Below, piece by piece: positions 29,538 through 39,601 of a stretch of DNA of 43,421 nt. Every line of letters starts with the position of its first letter. Position 1 is the first letter of the stretch. The stretch covers positions 1 through 43,421 of the IMG/VR virus record IMGVR_UViG_3300008267_000239; one strand, 5' to 3'. This stretch comes from a virus. The notes beneath the pieces are model-generated. The model had not been told where the DNA came from. It made no database searches and saw only the letters and a program-made list of their open reading frames with translations. The position numbers and the translations under genes were made by a program.

Positions 29538-32500
29538 TGAGATTTCCAGACCAATCATTGATAGGAGATTTGGGTGATGGCGTTACATCAAAAACGTCAG
29601 CAAGCATATCGATACTCGCTACTTCAAGTTTAGACGAGAATCAAACAACCTATGACCTATTACCAACTATTATCAATAGGCCTCCAGTTATTGTAGAGCC
29701 AATCGAGCTAGCTTCTACACCACAGATCAAACCTTATGAAACAGCTGACGCTAGTGGTAAGTATTTATACTACTTTCCAGATGGTACTGTTAAGATCAAT
29801 CTAGGAGCTAAGATTACATTAGCTGTTAAAGCAGAGCAACCACAAATTCTAAATGTTGAGAATGGAATATTAACGATGGTTAAACCATCTGTTGGATTAA
29901 CATACATTTGGAGAAAGAATGGTATCATGCTTAACTCCGATCAATCTTTTTCGCTACAATCTAAAGTGACTGTATCAGGCAATAGTGTTAGCTTTGATAA
30001 CATACAGCCTTCCGATGCAGGAACATACACTTGCGATATTAGTAATGATATAGGAACAGTCACTACAGAGCCTGTAATAATAGAAGTACTTAATTTGGAT
30101 TTTGATGCACTATTTTATAGAAACTTAATCAATAATCCATATGGTGCGAATGGAACAGACGGTTGGCAGGTTAATAACGACGATCTAACAACAAAGAGGT
30201 TTACTAAAATACCATCAACCGATCTAATAAAGCCAGATAGACCTGATTTATTTGGTTATACGATGGATACGTTACACCCAAGACCTTACCAATTAGATAC
30301 TGGTGTGATTCAAGGGTTTGATATGACGAAAGAGTTTCTTAAAGATAACGCTTCATACTTCACAAGAACACGATATAAGTTTTTAAAGCGTGGTGGTTCT
30401 TTTTTGGTTAGGGCTTATCAAGATATCGATTTGTCTGATATAGTATGGCTAACTAAGGGCGGTGTTTTTGGTGTGGAAGGTGTAAGAGCTATATTCAGCT
30501 GTTATATTGGAAACGCTCTGACAACATTCATGCCAGTGCAGGAGTTGGTGGATCCAAAAAACAGAAGATTGCCTCAAAACTATGTTTTAAATAAACCAAG
30601 AATCAGTAAGGAGAATTTTTTATTAGCAGGTCCTTCGCATGGCGTGCAAGAGCATGTTTATGTATCGTTTGAGGAGTATGATAATGAGACTAGATTGGCT
30701 AGTCATATATTACAAAAAGACGGCTCAGTAGTAAAACAAGAAAATAGAATAACACTAGCTGATCCATGGACAAGTAGGTTGTGGAAGTATTGGGGACAAA
30801 AATATTACGACAAGGATATATATGGACTTGGTGAGTTGTCAAGTGGTGATGGTAGAGATGCTGTACTGTTTGTTGCTGATGAATTGTATCCAGATGAGAG
30901 CGTACGATATGCTTATGGTCAGTATGCTGAGTTTAATAAGGTTGTATTAGATAGATTAAACCCAAATACTACAAAAGTTAGAGTAACCTTAAATTTTCAA
31001 ACTTCAGACTGGAGAATTTTTGAACAATGGAAAGAGGGTTTTGAAAATAGTGAAGAGGTTTTTGAGTTTGTTAGTTGGGAAAGTCCGTACGAAAGAAATC
31101 GCTGGACAAAGCCGCAGCTTGATTGGGGTAAAACTATAACATCACAAATAACAAAACTTCCTGGAAACGAAGAAAAGGGTGTAAAGGCTTTACCTACATC
31201 ACCAGATCCTCGAGGATTTGCTTCTGCGATCAACGTAACGCTACTACCGGTATTAACTCAACAAAAATCTAGCACAGAATACTATACAAATATATCACTG
31301 GTTAAAAATGATACACCTGAGTCAGTAGTACAAACTGGTCTGATAAAGAGTAGGCCATACGATCCTTATGGATTAGCTTCTAAAAAACTACTATTCACTT
31401 TCGATACTATATCGGACGGGAAACCAGTAGTGAATAATTTAGGTGTTATTGAAACAAAAGATAGGTTAAAAATAGGTTTAAAAATAAGACAGAAGGATAG
31501 TCAAACAAATACAGAAGTCGATAAAAATCTAGGAATTGATCCAATTCGAATTTTACCAATCCAACCCAACTCAACGGTTACGGTGGAGAGCTTACCAGAC
31601 TTTGTACAAAAAGATTCAGCATTGAACATCACCTTTAACGATTATGTTAGATATCGTTTTGTTGATAGCTACGAATCTTCTAGAGAAAAAGGAGTTATTG
31701 TAAGTGGAGTTCCATCGGCAAATTATGAGACTATCGCTCTAGAGATGAAAGATGCTGGCTTTACGGTTTCTAATATCACAGATAGAGTGCCAGAACAAGG
31801 TAACGATGTACCAACGTTATGGAGTAATAAGATCAGACTACAATTGTTTTTTGGACTGAAAGGATCGCAAATAACCCAAACCAAATTATCACCATCAAAA
31901 ATAGATAAAGCTGATCAAGGACGAGTTGTAAGACTTCAAAGCTATTATTTAGATATTGATTTCTCTGGCGCAGAATCCAAAGTCACATTGTCTAGACCAT
32001 CTGATCAAAATATGTACCCAGGATTTGGCTCTGGTACTTATGAACTAGAGCATAGTATTGATCCATACGGTAATCTGATATGCGATATACCATCGCAGAT
32101 GAAATTCTCTATGGCTCCTGGTTTAGGTTTTTCAAGATTGAAGGGTGAGGATATCATAATAAACGATACACCTATAAACTGTTTAAAAGCGTTGCATGCA
32201 AATGTAGGACAGTATGTTAGGGGTTCATATAAAACAAACGGATATTTTAATAATCTAGCGGATGGCATTTTGCAAGTTGTGAAAGAAGATGTTGCTAATA
32301 CGTCTTTTGCAGAAGCTAAGACTATTAAACAAGAATACCTTACAGCTTTAACAAACTACGTTAACAACGTTAATTCACTACCAACTGCAAAATATAATAC
32401 CATCGATAAAACTTACAACACAAGTTTGACTATCGATTTAGAGGACGAAGCGTTTACAGGATTGCTACCCACTGTCGATAAACCGGCACACCTGAGCAAC

Positions 32501-32647
32501 CTTAAAAAACCAGATGCATTACTCGAACTATTAGCTGTATACAATCCATCAACTACTCAAAACGGTATTGTTATTGGAACGCCATCTTACTTTGAAGATG
32601 AGAATGGCATAAGCTACACTATAGGATACGCTGCTCTTCCTCAGTAA
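29537..32647 (+). CDS. Large virion protein with Ig-like domain (1036 aa)
   Basis: An Ig-like (I-set type) domain lies at ~90-185 (LTYIWRKNGIMLNSDQSF, SDAGTYTCDISNDIG), followed by ~70 residues matching the 32679 gene (FYRNLINNPYG...DGW against LYKNLLRNGDG...DGW). The long remainder is beta-rich and unrecognised. Ig domains on virions commonly contact surface carbohydrates or stabilise fibres. It is a paralogue of the next large gene and probably a wedge or fibre protein. Length is close to T4 gp7, but I see no sequence basis for that name. Confidence 0.7.
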   Translation: MRFPDQSLIGDLGDGVTSKTSASISILATSSLDENQTTYDLLPTIINRPPVIVEPIELASTPQIKPYETADASGKYLYYFPDGTVKINLGAKITLAVKAEQPQILNVENGILTMVKPSVGLTYIWRKNGIMLNSDQSFSLQSKVTVSGNSVSFDNIQPSDAGTYTCDISNDIGTVTTEPVIIEVLNLDFDALFYRNLINNPYGANGTDGWQVNNDDLTTKRFTKIPSTDLIKPDRPDLFGYTMDTLHPRPYQLDTGVIQGFDMTKEFLKDNASYFTRTRYKFLKRGGSFLVRAYQDIDLSDIVWLTKGGVFGVEGVRAIFSCYIGNALTTFMPVQELVDPKNRRLPQNYVLNKPRISKENFLLAGPSHGVQEHVYVSFEEYDNETRLASHILQKDGSVVKQENRITLADPWTSRLWKYWGQKYYDKDIYGLGELSSGDGRDAVLFVADELYPDESVRYAYGQYAEFNKVVLDRLNPNTTKVRVTLNFQTSDWRIFEQWKEGFENSEEVFEFVSWESPYERNRWTKPQLDWGKTITSQITKLPGNEEKGVKALPTSPDPRGFASAINVTLLPVLTQQKSSTEYYTNISLVKNDTPESVVQTGLIKSRPYDPYGLASKKLLFTFDTISDGKPVVNNLGVIETKDRLKIGLKIRQKDSQTNTEVDKNLGIDPIRILPIQPNSTVTVESLPDFVQKDSALNITFNDYVRYRFVDSYESSREKGVIVSGVPSANYETIALEMKDAGFTVSNITDRVPEQGNDVPTLWSNKIRLQLFFGLKGSQITQTKLSPSKIDKADQGRVVRLQSYYLDIDFSGAESKVTLSRPSDQNMYPGFGSGTYELEHSIDPYGNLICDIPSQMKFSMAPGLGFSRLKGEDIIINDTPINCLKALHANVGQYVRGSYKTNGYFNNLADGILQVVKEDVANTSFAEAKTIKQEYLTALTNYVNNVNSLPTAKYNTIDKTYNTSLTIDLEDEAFTGLLPTVDKPAHLSNLKKPDALLELLAVYNPSTTQNGIVIGTPSYFEDENGISYTIGYAALPQ

Positions 32648-32660
32648 TTTATACTTCTAA

Positions 32661-32668
32661 TATTTATT
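32661..32668 (+). promoter_or_regulatory. Late-promoter candidate TATTTATT
   Basis: TATTTATTAGAAAC lies 10 bases before ATG 32679 and shares 14 bases with the unit start at 18192. Confidence 0.65.
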
Positions 32669-32678
32669 AGAAACGGCT

Positions 32679-35078
32679 ATGAAAAAAACCATAAGACTAT
32701 CATCCTTTGCAGAAGAACGAGCATTACGTGCTGGGGATTTCAGTCTTATGCCCAGGAATCCATCACCACCTTACATTCTATCTCAACCGATAAAAAACTT
32801 TCAACAGTTTACTTGGATTGAAGGTTTGATTGATGGCAATCTAAAGTACCAAAGTATTAGTCCAACATTTGATACTATCAATATGTTGAAAGGTACTTCT
32901 TTTAGTTTTGAGATTCGTGTAGCTGATCCATCAAATGTAAATAATCCAAACGACACTACAAATCTATCTTTCAAGTGGAAGCGTAATGAGGCTCCGATTT
33001 ACGATCTTAATAAATTAAATGGTGGAGTAGGCACTTCAGCCGCTTTAGTTGAAGAACAATCATCTACACCAAACCTATCAGGACGATATACTTGTGAAGT
33101 GTCTAATCAGTTTGGCTCTATTGAATCAGTACCGTTTGATGTGAATATAATTGATCCACTTAAACATCCACTATTATATAAAAACTTACTGCGCAATGGC
33201 GATGGGGATGGAGGTCTTGATGGTTGGACTGCTGATCCAGATATAAAGATTCAGCCGTTTGTAAATGATACATCATTAATTAAAGGCTTTGGTAGTTTTA
33301 GATTTGCAAACCTACCTTTGATTGATTTTAATAAAGAGACCTCTGGAGCAGTTGCAATGGAGTTCTTCTTCTCAAACGCTTCTCATTGGGGTTTATTCTT
33401 CAACTGGTATAATAAGCGTTTGAAGAGTGATCCAACAATGACTAATATCAATCTCACATCAACATCATTAGGTATTTTGGATGAGGGTGAGCGTTGGATA
33501 TCGGAAGGTGTAATTCCACAAATTGTACCTAATGAGGATTATGTAAGATCAGAATTTGCAGCTTTCTATCCTGGCATCGCTTGGATGGATCAGTACAATA
33601 AAAACAGTAAAACTATTGGACTTTATGCAGAGTTCAAGGATTTTACACCAACATACTTTACAAGAGATAAACTTAAATTTGCTAAGTTTGGTGGCAATGA
33701 TATATCAACGTTATCGCAAACTATAGATGTTAATGAATTAGCGGATTTTGTTGATGGTAATGTGTATGGAGTGAAATACTCCACAGCTCAGTTCTTTGCG
33801 TATGTAGGAGCTGGTATCACAGACTATAAGATAAAAGTTCAAACGGTTGATGGTGAGAAGGTATTTAATTACAATATTGCCGATTCAGAACAAATGTACG
33901 ATCATATTGTTCAAGAAAAGAATGCAGCGTTTCCTTTAGTGTTTGAAGAGTCTCAGGGTAAGATAAAATATAAACTAGTTCCTGGAACGCCTATTGAAAT
34001 CATACCACAATGCTATGATAAGACTACCATAAAGCTCTCTTTCATTGATGATAGAGGTTTTGTAAGAAAGGAGGAGGTTATCAATGGACCTAATGAATTA
34101 GACTTATGGGCCATCAAAGAAAAAGCATTCTTTCCAATAACCCTTTTTGGATTATACGAGTTCATTACACCTAGCAATAACGATATTATAGTATTTGGTC
34201 AAAAATACACAAATACAGATGCAATCGCTCTAATGTTTGACACTGAAAAGTCAGGTGTCTTTAGTAAGGGTGTAGATCACACACCATACACACAAACCAC
34301 TTTACGAGATGTAGCTGCTAGGTTTTTTGCAAACAAGTACGATTTCACAAGACATGGAACAGCGTATCCTGGTGACGTATGGTTTGGTAAAAAATACTCA
34401 CAAGATAATAAATTCTATTACAGAGCAATTCCAGATCACGGCGCAGCAGCGATGTTTGGTGTTGGTAAGGATATAATCATTCCAACGAAAACAAGATCGA
34501 TTCGCGTAGATGTTGTGTTTAAGCATACTTCAGATATTTTATTAGATGTTGATCCAAATTTGAAAGGTTGGACAGAGCAGGAGATTTATACAAATGAGTA
34601 TGGTCAGAGTACTGGTTTGAGTCGTCGTCTTGTTGAGTACGGAAATCCTCGCTGTGGTATTTCTAAAATGAAATTATTCATTGCTCCTAATGATATTGGA
34701 GTGTCTGAAGAGTTTGCTAGTTATAGAATACCGCCACAAGAGAGTACTGTATTAGGTTTACAAAAGCGTCGATATCAAAATCCGGCTGCATTTAACACTG
34801 CAGATGCTTCCACATTTACATACACACTAATACAACCTGATGGCATGCCAACAGCACCGGCTATAAACGATCCATTTATACTAGCTAAGAATCAGGAAAG
34901 TTATATTAATAGTATTCAAGAGCAAAACGATAAAGCAGCTCAACTGAACGCAGCAAGTGTGCCAGATGCTCTAATGGATGAAGCTGATATCCTAGCTAAG
35001 GAAGATGAGGATCGTGCAGCAGGTGATTACAGCTTAGGATTGTATATACCAGAGAATCTAGATGAGAGTAACTTGTAA
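32679..35078 (+). CDS. Large virion protein with Ig-like domain (799 aa), paralogue of 29537
   Basis: The N-terminus MKKTIRLSSFAEERALRAGD is charged. An Ig-like domain covers ~65-160 (LSFKWKRNEAPIYDLN, LSGRYTCEVSNQFGS), followed by the same LLYKNLLRNGDG...LDGW segment as the previous gene. A long beta-rich body and a helical, Asp/Glu-rich C-terminus follow. Duplication and divergence of a common ancestor is the simplest reading. Role likely in baseplate or tail-fibre network. Confidence 0.7.
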   Translation: MKKTIRLSSFAEERALRAGDFSLMPRNPSPPYILSQPIKNFQQFTWIEGLIDGNLKYQSISPTFDTINMLKGTSFSFEIRVADPSNVNNPNDTTNLSFKWKRNEAPIYDLNKLNGGVGTSAALVEEQSSTPNLSGRYTCEVSNQFGSIESVPFDVNIIDPLKHPLLYKNLLRNGDGDGGLDGWTADPDIKIQPFVNDTSLIKGFGSFRFANLPLIDFNKETSGAVAMEFFFSNASHWGLFFNWYNKRLKSDPTMTNINLTSTSLGILDEGERWISEGVIPQIVPNEDYVRSEFAAFYPGIAWMDQYNKNSKTIGLYAEFKDFTPTYFTRDKLKFAKFGGNDISTLSQTIDVNELADFVDGNVYGVKYSTAQFFAYVGAGITDYKIKVQTVDGEKVFNYNIADSEQMYDHIVQEKNAAFPLVFEESQGKIKYKLVPGTPIEIIPQCYDKTTIKLSFIDDRGFVRKEEVINGPNELDLWAIKEKAFFPITLFGLYEFITPSNNDIIVFGQKYTNTDAIALMFDTEKSGVFSKGVDHTPYTQTTLRDVAARFFANKYDFTRHGTAYPGDVWFGKKYSQDNKFYYRAIPDHGAAAMFGVGKDIIIPTKTRSIRVDVVFKHTSDILLDVDPNLKGWTEQEIYTNEYGQSTGLSRRLVEYGNPRCGISKMKLFIAPNDIGVSEEFASYRIPPQESTVLGLQKRRYQNPAAFNTADASTFTYTLIQPDGMPTAPAINDPFILAKNQESYINSIQEQNDKAAQLNAASVPDALMDEADILAKEDEDRAAGDYSLGLYIPENLDESNL

Positions 35079-35095
35079 TAAGTTTACAATCATCA

Positions 35096-35103
35096 TATTT
35101 ATA
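35096..35103 (+). promoter_or_regulatory. Late-promoter candidate TATTTATA
   Basis: TATTTATATAAAAACA (35096-35111) is identical over 16 bases to the sites at 25621 and 39579. The GTG start of the next gene is 9 bases after the octamer. Confidence 0.7.
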
Positions 35104-35112
35104 TAAAAACAC

Positions 35113-38100
35113 GTGGCTAAAAACATAATCAACATTCCGGCTAAAAATATTGAAGCTTCACAAGTTGAATCTTCACTAGGGAGTGCTATCAAAACAAAGT
35201 TAGTCAAGAGTTTGGAGGATCAGATATCTGAAAATGCTTATGTAACATTAGCAGAAAAGGAAAAGGAAAAGGATCCACAACAATTGGTGGTTAAGTCTTT
35301 TGGTTCTTACAGTAACGGAGTAGCTAACTATCCAAACGATGTTATTCGTTTAGATATAGAGAATGCAAATAATCAATACCTAGAATCAAACTATCGTATT
35401 GATGGTTTTGTACAATCTAATAATGAAATAACACTTGATCCAGAAAAGAATTTAAGCGACTTAAATTATATTTCGGGTAAGTACAGAGTTACATATGCCT
35501 TTCATCGTAACCTTTTAGGTTCTGGAGATGGTCATAAATTACAAATTCAAGAGATTAGTGCTGATGGATTAGAGATAAGAGTTATCCCTGCTATATCAAA
35601 TACTATATCTAATGTTGACTTTCTGGATTTTTTTGCTGATAGTTTCTTTAAACTTCCTAAGAGTCAAACATTAACAAACTTATTCTTATTTAAAGATGCA
35701 AATACATCAATGCGTGTATTTGACTATGTACAAGATAAGTTTACATTTTCAACAACTCCTTACAGCATAATCTTCAAACTAAATACTCCAGCTCCGGATG
35801 GTGTTAATATTGGAGATTTAATTTGGTTATCGCAGCAAGTTAGTGATAGTTTGGTTGATACAATCACAATTGTACCACCTAAACTCAAAACGAGAAAGAC
35901 CTTTATTGCAGGTCCAAACTGGGATGCAATAAATAAAGATCAAACAGCTGTAGGTACGCAGTATAAGGACTGGGATGATTTATTATCAACAACAACCCAG
36001 ACGTCTGAGGATATCATAAGAACCTTATTAAGTAGTTCTTTCTTAGAGGGTATCAATCTAAACATTGATTTTAGGCATTTTAGTAACCACATCCAGTTTG
36101 GATCTGCAACTGAACGCTTATTAAATTTCAAATATAAAATGCAGCTTATTGAATCCTATGATTCACGTATAGCAGCATTAACAACTGATTTAAGTGGCTT
36201 ACCTAGTAGTAGTGTTTCTAGTAGTATATACTTCCAAACAAACATTACAGACACTAAAACAAAAAAAGCTGCATTGCTTGGATCAATGGACTCTTACGAG
36301 AAGTATTTGTTATATCAATCCAGTAGCTATGTTACAAACAGCTTTGGTGAGTTTTACCCATCTACATGGCCAAAATCAAATAACACTAGGCCATACGTAA
36401 ATTACGCAGTAACTTCATCTCAGGTTGAGAGTTGGTTTGATGGCATTTATAGTAGTGCCAGTTTATATGATCAAAATAATCAATCAGCACTATATAAACT
36501 AATACCTGCACACGTTCTAGAGGATAGTACAAACGAAGAGTATGTATTATTCACTCACATGATTGGTCATTACTACGATCTCATGTTTGCTTATGTCAAG
36601 CATATGACTAAGCTGCACTCTAGAGAAGAATCAATTCTAGAAGGATTTAGTAAAGACTTGATATATCATGTTGGTAAGAATTTAGGTATAGATTTTGAGA
36701 ATGGAAACACTCTTAAAGAATTGTGGGACTATGCTCTAGGTACTAGTGTATCCGGATCTTTAGCATCAACATATAGCATAACGAGTGAGGATAAAACCAA
36801 AGAGACTTGGAAGCGTATTATCAATAACCTTCCTTACCTCCTAAAAACTAAAGGTACAGAACGAGGAGTTAGAGCGCTAATCAACTGTTTTGGTATTCCA
36901 CAAACAATTCTCAGAATCCGTGAATATGGCGGAGCTGAACCAGAGTTTGATACAAAAACTGATTGGGTTCATGAGCGTTTTAATTACTCAACTACAGTAG
37001 GCTATAACGGTCAAATATCTGGAAATCCAGTACAAACACTGAGAGCTGATTGGGATAGTATAGGATCACAATCTTTATATCCAAATGCAGTAGAGTTGCG
37101 TGTAAAGATGGCAGTAAGTCAATCGAAGATACAACGCTTAATGGAGAAATCCGGTTCGTGGTATTTAGAAGCTTCTAAATCTGGAGACTTTCAGTATTTA
37201 AAACTATACTTAGGTAATAATAATAACTCCACATCAACATGGGGATCCTCAACGACATGGGCTACAGCTAGTATTAGTTGTTCAATCTACGATGGCGACT
37301 GGTATCATGTTGCAGTTAATAGATCACAAGCTACTAACACAGATTCAGTTTCTCAAACATACTCACTCATTGTTAAAAAAGCGAAGTATGAAAAAGTAGT
37401 ATTTTCACAAAGTTCGTCAATCACTGTAACTGGATTAACTAGTGCCTCTTACAATAATGCCTGGACAACTTCCCATATATCTAGCAGCCATTTATGGCTA
37501 CCTGGAACAGGATCATATACCATTGCACAGAGTCATTCAATGTTATTGTGGACTGGTTCTATTCAAGAGCTAAGATATTGGAGTGAACCATTACAAGACA
37601 GTATTTTAGATAATCATACACTCGCACCAACAAGTTACCAAGGAAACTTATCTGATACATATACCGGAAGTACGTCTAGCTTCTATACATTGATGATGCG
37701 TCATCCATTAGGAGCTGACAATAAAAAGTTAGCAGTTACTGGTAGTAGTGGTTTAGTGGTTTCTTCATCACACCCAAACCAACAATATAAAACGGGTACT
37801 GATATTAGAGCTTACAACTTTAGTGGATCAATACACAAACCTAACGTGGAGATCCATTCGATGGAGTGGCCTGATTTAGGAGCAAATAGGCAGGTTGGTA
37901 ATAAAATAAGAATTGACGAAACTTTTTTAGCAGGGGATTCACAACTATATCGTGATAATAGCGCAGAAAGATCTTTAACAGACAACTATCCTGCCGATTC
38001 ACCACGACTAGGTGTTTACTTATCGCCAGTTAATGAGGTGAACCAAGACATTGCAGAACAGTTTGGTGGTCTTAGTATTGATGATTTTATTGGTACTCCA

Positions 38101-38295
38101 AGTGATTTGAGTAAAGATCATTATCCTGATTTAGAGAACTTACAATACGAGTATCTAAAAAAATATACATCTGGAAGATATAGACCACAAAACTATATGG
38201 ACCAGAAACATATATTACACCAGGTGGCTTTGTTCAAGATGGTGATGGCGAGCCATTCCGTGATGGATCGGGTTATGTTCAAGAAGGTAAAATAG
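35113..38295 (+). CDS. Tail protein-I-like/baseplate protein with LamG-like domain, 3' end apparently frameshifted
   Basis: The start is GTG 35113 (VAKNIINIPAKN); no nearby in-frame ATG exists. In this 1060-residue frame, ~570-615 (TWKRIINNLPYLLKTKGTER, then GVRALINCFGIPQTILRIRE) is the signature of phage tail-protein-I-like proteins. Residues ~650-820 look like a LamG/concanavalin domain (WYHVAVNRSQ). The final ~28 residues after ~38210 look non-native, Met- and Val-rich. From 38184 a different frame carries protein-like sequence with no start codon. I infer that the true product continues into the next entry, either by -1 frameshifting or because of a lesion or assembly error. Confidence 0.75.
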   Translation: MAKNIINIPAKNIEASQVESSLGSAIKTKLVKSLEDQISENAYVTLAEKEKEKDPQQLVVKSFGSYSNGVANYPNDVIRLDIENANNQYLESNYRIDGFVQSNNEITLDPEKNLSDLNYISGKYRVTYAFHRNLLGSGDGHKLQIQEISADGLEIRVIPAISNTISNVDFLDFFADSFFKLPKSQTLTNLFLFKDANTSMRVFDYVQDKFTFSTTPYSIIFKLNTPAPDGVNIGDLIWLSQQVSDSLVDTITIVPPKLKTRKTFIAGPNWDAINKDQTAVGTQYKDWDDLLSTTTQTSEDIIRTLLSSSFLEGINLNIDFRHFSNHIQFGSATERLLNFKYKMQLIESYDSRIAALTTDLSGLPSSSVSSSIYFQTNITDTKTKKAALLGSMDSYEKYLLYQSSSYVTNSFGEFYPSTWPKSNNTRPYVNYAVTSSQVESWFDGIYSSASLYDQNNQSALYKLIPAHVLEDSTNEEYVLFTHMIGHYYDLMFAYVKHMTKLHSREESILEGFSKDLIYHVGKNLGIDFENGNTLKELWDYALGTSVSGSLASTYSITSEDKTKETWKRIINNLPYLLKTKGTERGVRALINCFGIPQTILRIREYGGAEPEFDTKTDWVHERFNYSTTVGYNGQISGNPVQTLRADWDSIGSQSLYPNAVELRVKMAVSQSKIQRLMEKSGSWYLEASKSGDFQYLKLYLGNNNNSTSTWGSSTTWATASISCSIYDGDWYHVAVNRSQATNTDSVSQTYSLIVKKAKYEKVVFSQSSSITVTGLTSASYNNAWTTSHISSSHLWLPGTGSYTIAQSHSMLLWTGSIQELRYWSEPLQDSILDNHTLAPTSYQGNLSDTYTGSTSSFYTLMMRHPLGADNKKLAVTGSSGLVVSSSHPNQQYKTGTDIRAYNFSGSIHKPNVEIHSMEWPDLGANRQVGNKIRIDETFLAGDSQLYRDNSAERSLTDNYPADSPRLGVYLSPVNEVNQDIAEQFGGLSIDDFIGTPSDLSKDHYPDLENLQYEYLKKYTSGRYRPQNYMDQKHILHQVALFKMVMASHSVMDRVMFKKVK

Positions 38296-39560
38296 GTGGA
38301 GACGAGTCTGACTATATTAGATTCAGCGGTGAACAACAGAACGTTGCTGAGTTTAACGATGTAATATCGTATCCAACTTATGAATATGAATCACCACGTA
38401 GAGATATAGAGAGTTTACCTGGTTTTGAAAATACAGAAATTGATTTTGTAGTATTAGATGGAACAAACTTAGAAACTACTCCAGATTTTGCTTCAAGCTA
38501 TGCAAATGAATTTACTAGAGTTGGTGTTGATGATAATCCATCAACCAGTGGTAGTATGGCTGGAGAAGCTAAAACAAGAACTACTGCATACGGTAGGGAT
38601 TTGATAGCTGATGGATCTCAGTATGTGTTTACAAGCTATTATCAAAGTGGAAGTGGGGAAGGATTAACATGGACACCATACACAAGTAGTCGTTATGACT
38701 ATCATGAACCTTATAGTCCAGTTATCATGGATAACACTCCTAGTAGTGTTGCTAATGTTAGTGGTGATATATATGATATTGATATCTATGGTGGAAAAGC
38801 TTTCTCTAATCACACAGTATACTCTTCCACAGCCACAACCAGCACTATAACCAGAATCACATCAAGTGCAGCTTGGGATGAAAATGCGTGGTTATCTTCT
38901 TATGGTTTACAAGTTCGATCTTTATATTCAGCATCATTTGCTATAGATCCAGTAACTGGTTCAGCTGCAATTGGTTATTGGTCTCTTTATGGATCTACAG
39001 CATTGTATCCAGGCCTAGCATTCCAATTCAACACAGGAACAGGAGTTCCGGTAACAGGTTCAGTAAGAATACCAGCATTTTTCTATAAAAGTGATGATGC
39101 AGCGTCTAAAAACTTACTATACGAGATTACTATTTCAACCGACGAAAGTAATACAACACCCAATACTCTAGAGTTGCATTTTGGAGATTTGGATTGTGGT
39201 TTAACTGGCTCCATATCACCTACTACAACACAAACCGATATAGTCTTTACAACAACCGCATTAGGACCGTGGTTAGGTTTGAGAGTTTATGGAGTGGGTA
39301 TACCAGCAGCAAACGTTGTCTTTATACCAAAATTAAAAGTAAGATGCTTAAACTATCGAGCAGATGTGCAAGATTTTCACTTGCGTGATAGTTATGGTAT
39401 GAGGAATGCTCGCTACGATGGTTGCAAAATGTCATCAACAGACTGGAATATTAACAGCCCTGACACTACTGACGGAGGACCAGTGGTTCAAATTACAGTA
39501 GGTGGTGGTAAGCAACTAGGTGTAAAACCAAACGTCAAGGGAACTTTTGAAATAAAGTAA
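38184..39560 (+). CDS. Continuation of the tail protein in the -1 frame (no start codon for 370 bases)
   Basis: This frame opens after TAG 38181-38183 and runs to TAA 39558-39560. It encodes GPETYITPGGFVQDGDGEPF and onward, with natural composition throughout. There is no ATG, GTG or TTG before ATG 38556, so an independent gene would have to omit ~124 well-formed codons. The C-terminal ~330 residues are a beta-rich Ser/Thr domain (MAGEAKTRTTAYGRDLIADG). It is most simply the C-terminal part of the 35113 protein. If ATG 38556 is used, a 334-residue protein results. Confidence 0.7.
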   Translation, partial: TTKLYGPETYITPGGFVQDGDGEPFRDGSGYVQEGKIGGDESDYIRFSGEQQNVAEFNDVISYPTYEYESPRRDIESLPGFENTEIDFVVLDGTNLETTPDFASSYANEFTRVGVDDNPSTSGSMAGEAKTRTTAYGRDLIADGSQYVFTSYYQSGSGEGLTWTPYTSSRYDYHEPYSPVIMDNTPSSVANVSGDIYDIDIYGGKAFSNHTVYSSTATTSTITRITSSAAWDENAWLSSYGLQVRSLYSASFAIDPVTGSAAIGYWSLYGSTALYPGLAFQFNTGTGVPVTGSVRIPAFFYKSDDAASKNLLYEITISTDESNTTPNTLELHFGDLDCGLTGSISPTTTQTDIVFTTTALGPWLGLRVYGVGIPAANVVFIPKLKVRCLNYRADVQDFHLRDSYGMRNARYDGCKMSSTDWNINSPDTTDGGPVVQITVGGGKQLGVKPNVKGTFEIK

Positions 39561-39578
39561 GATTTACAAAACAAGACA

Positions 39579-39586
39579 TATTTATA
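39579..39586 (+). promoter_or_regulatory. Late-promoter candidate TATTTATA
   Basis: This is the third copy of the 16-mer TATTTATATAAAAACA, 15 bases before ATG 39602. Confidence 0.7.
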
Positions 39587-39601
39587 TAAAAACAAATAGC
39601 A

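Noticed and set aside
29537-32647. Naming this gene gp7 from its length
   Set aside because: Only the length matches T4 gp7; the Ig domain and sequence give no direct support.
38157-38163. A7 run as a programmed -1 frameshift site
   Set aside because: Slipping there leads to TAG at 38181 after six codons, so it cannot by itself join the two frames.
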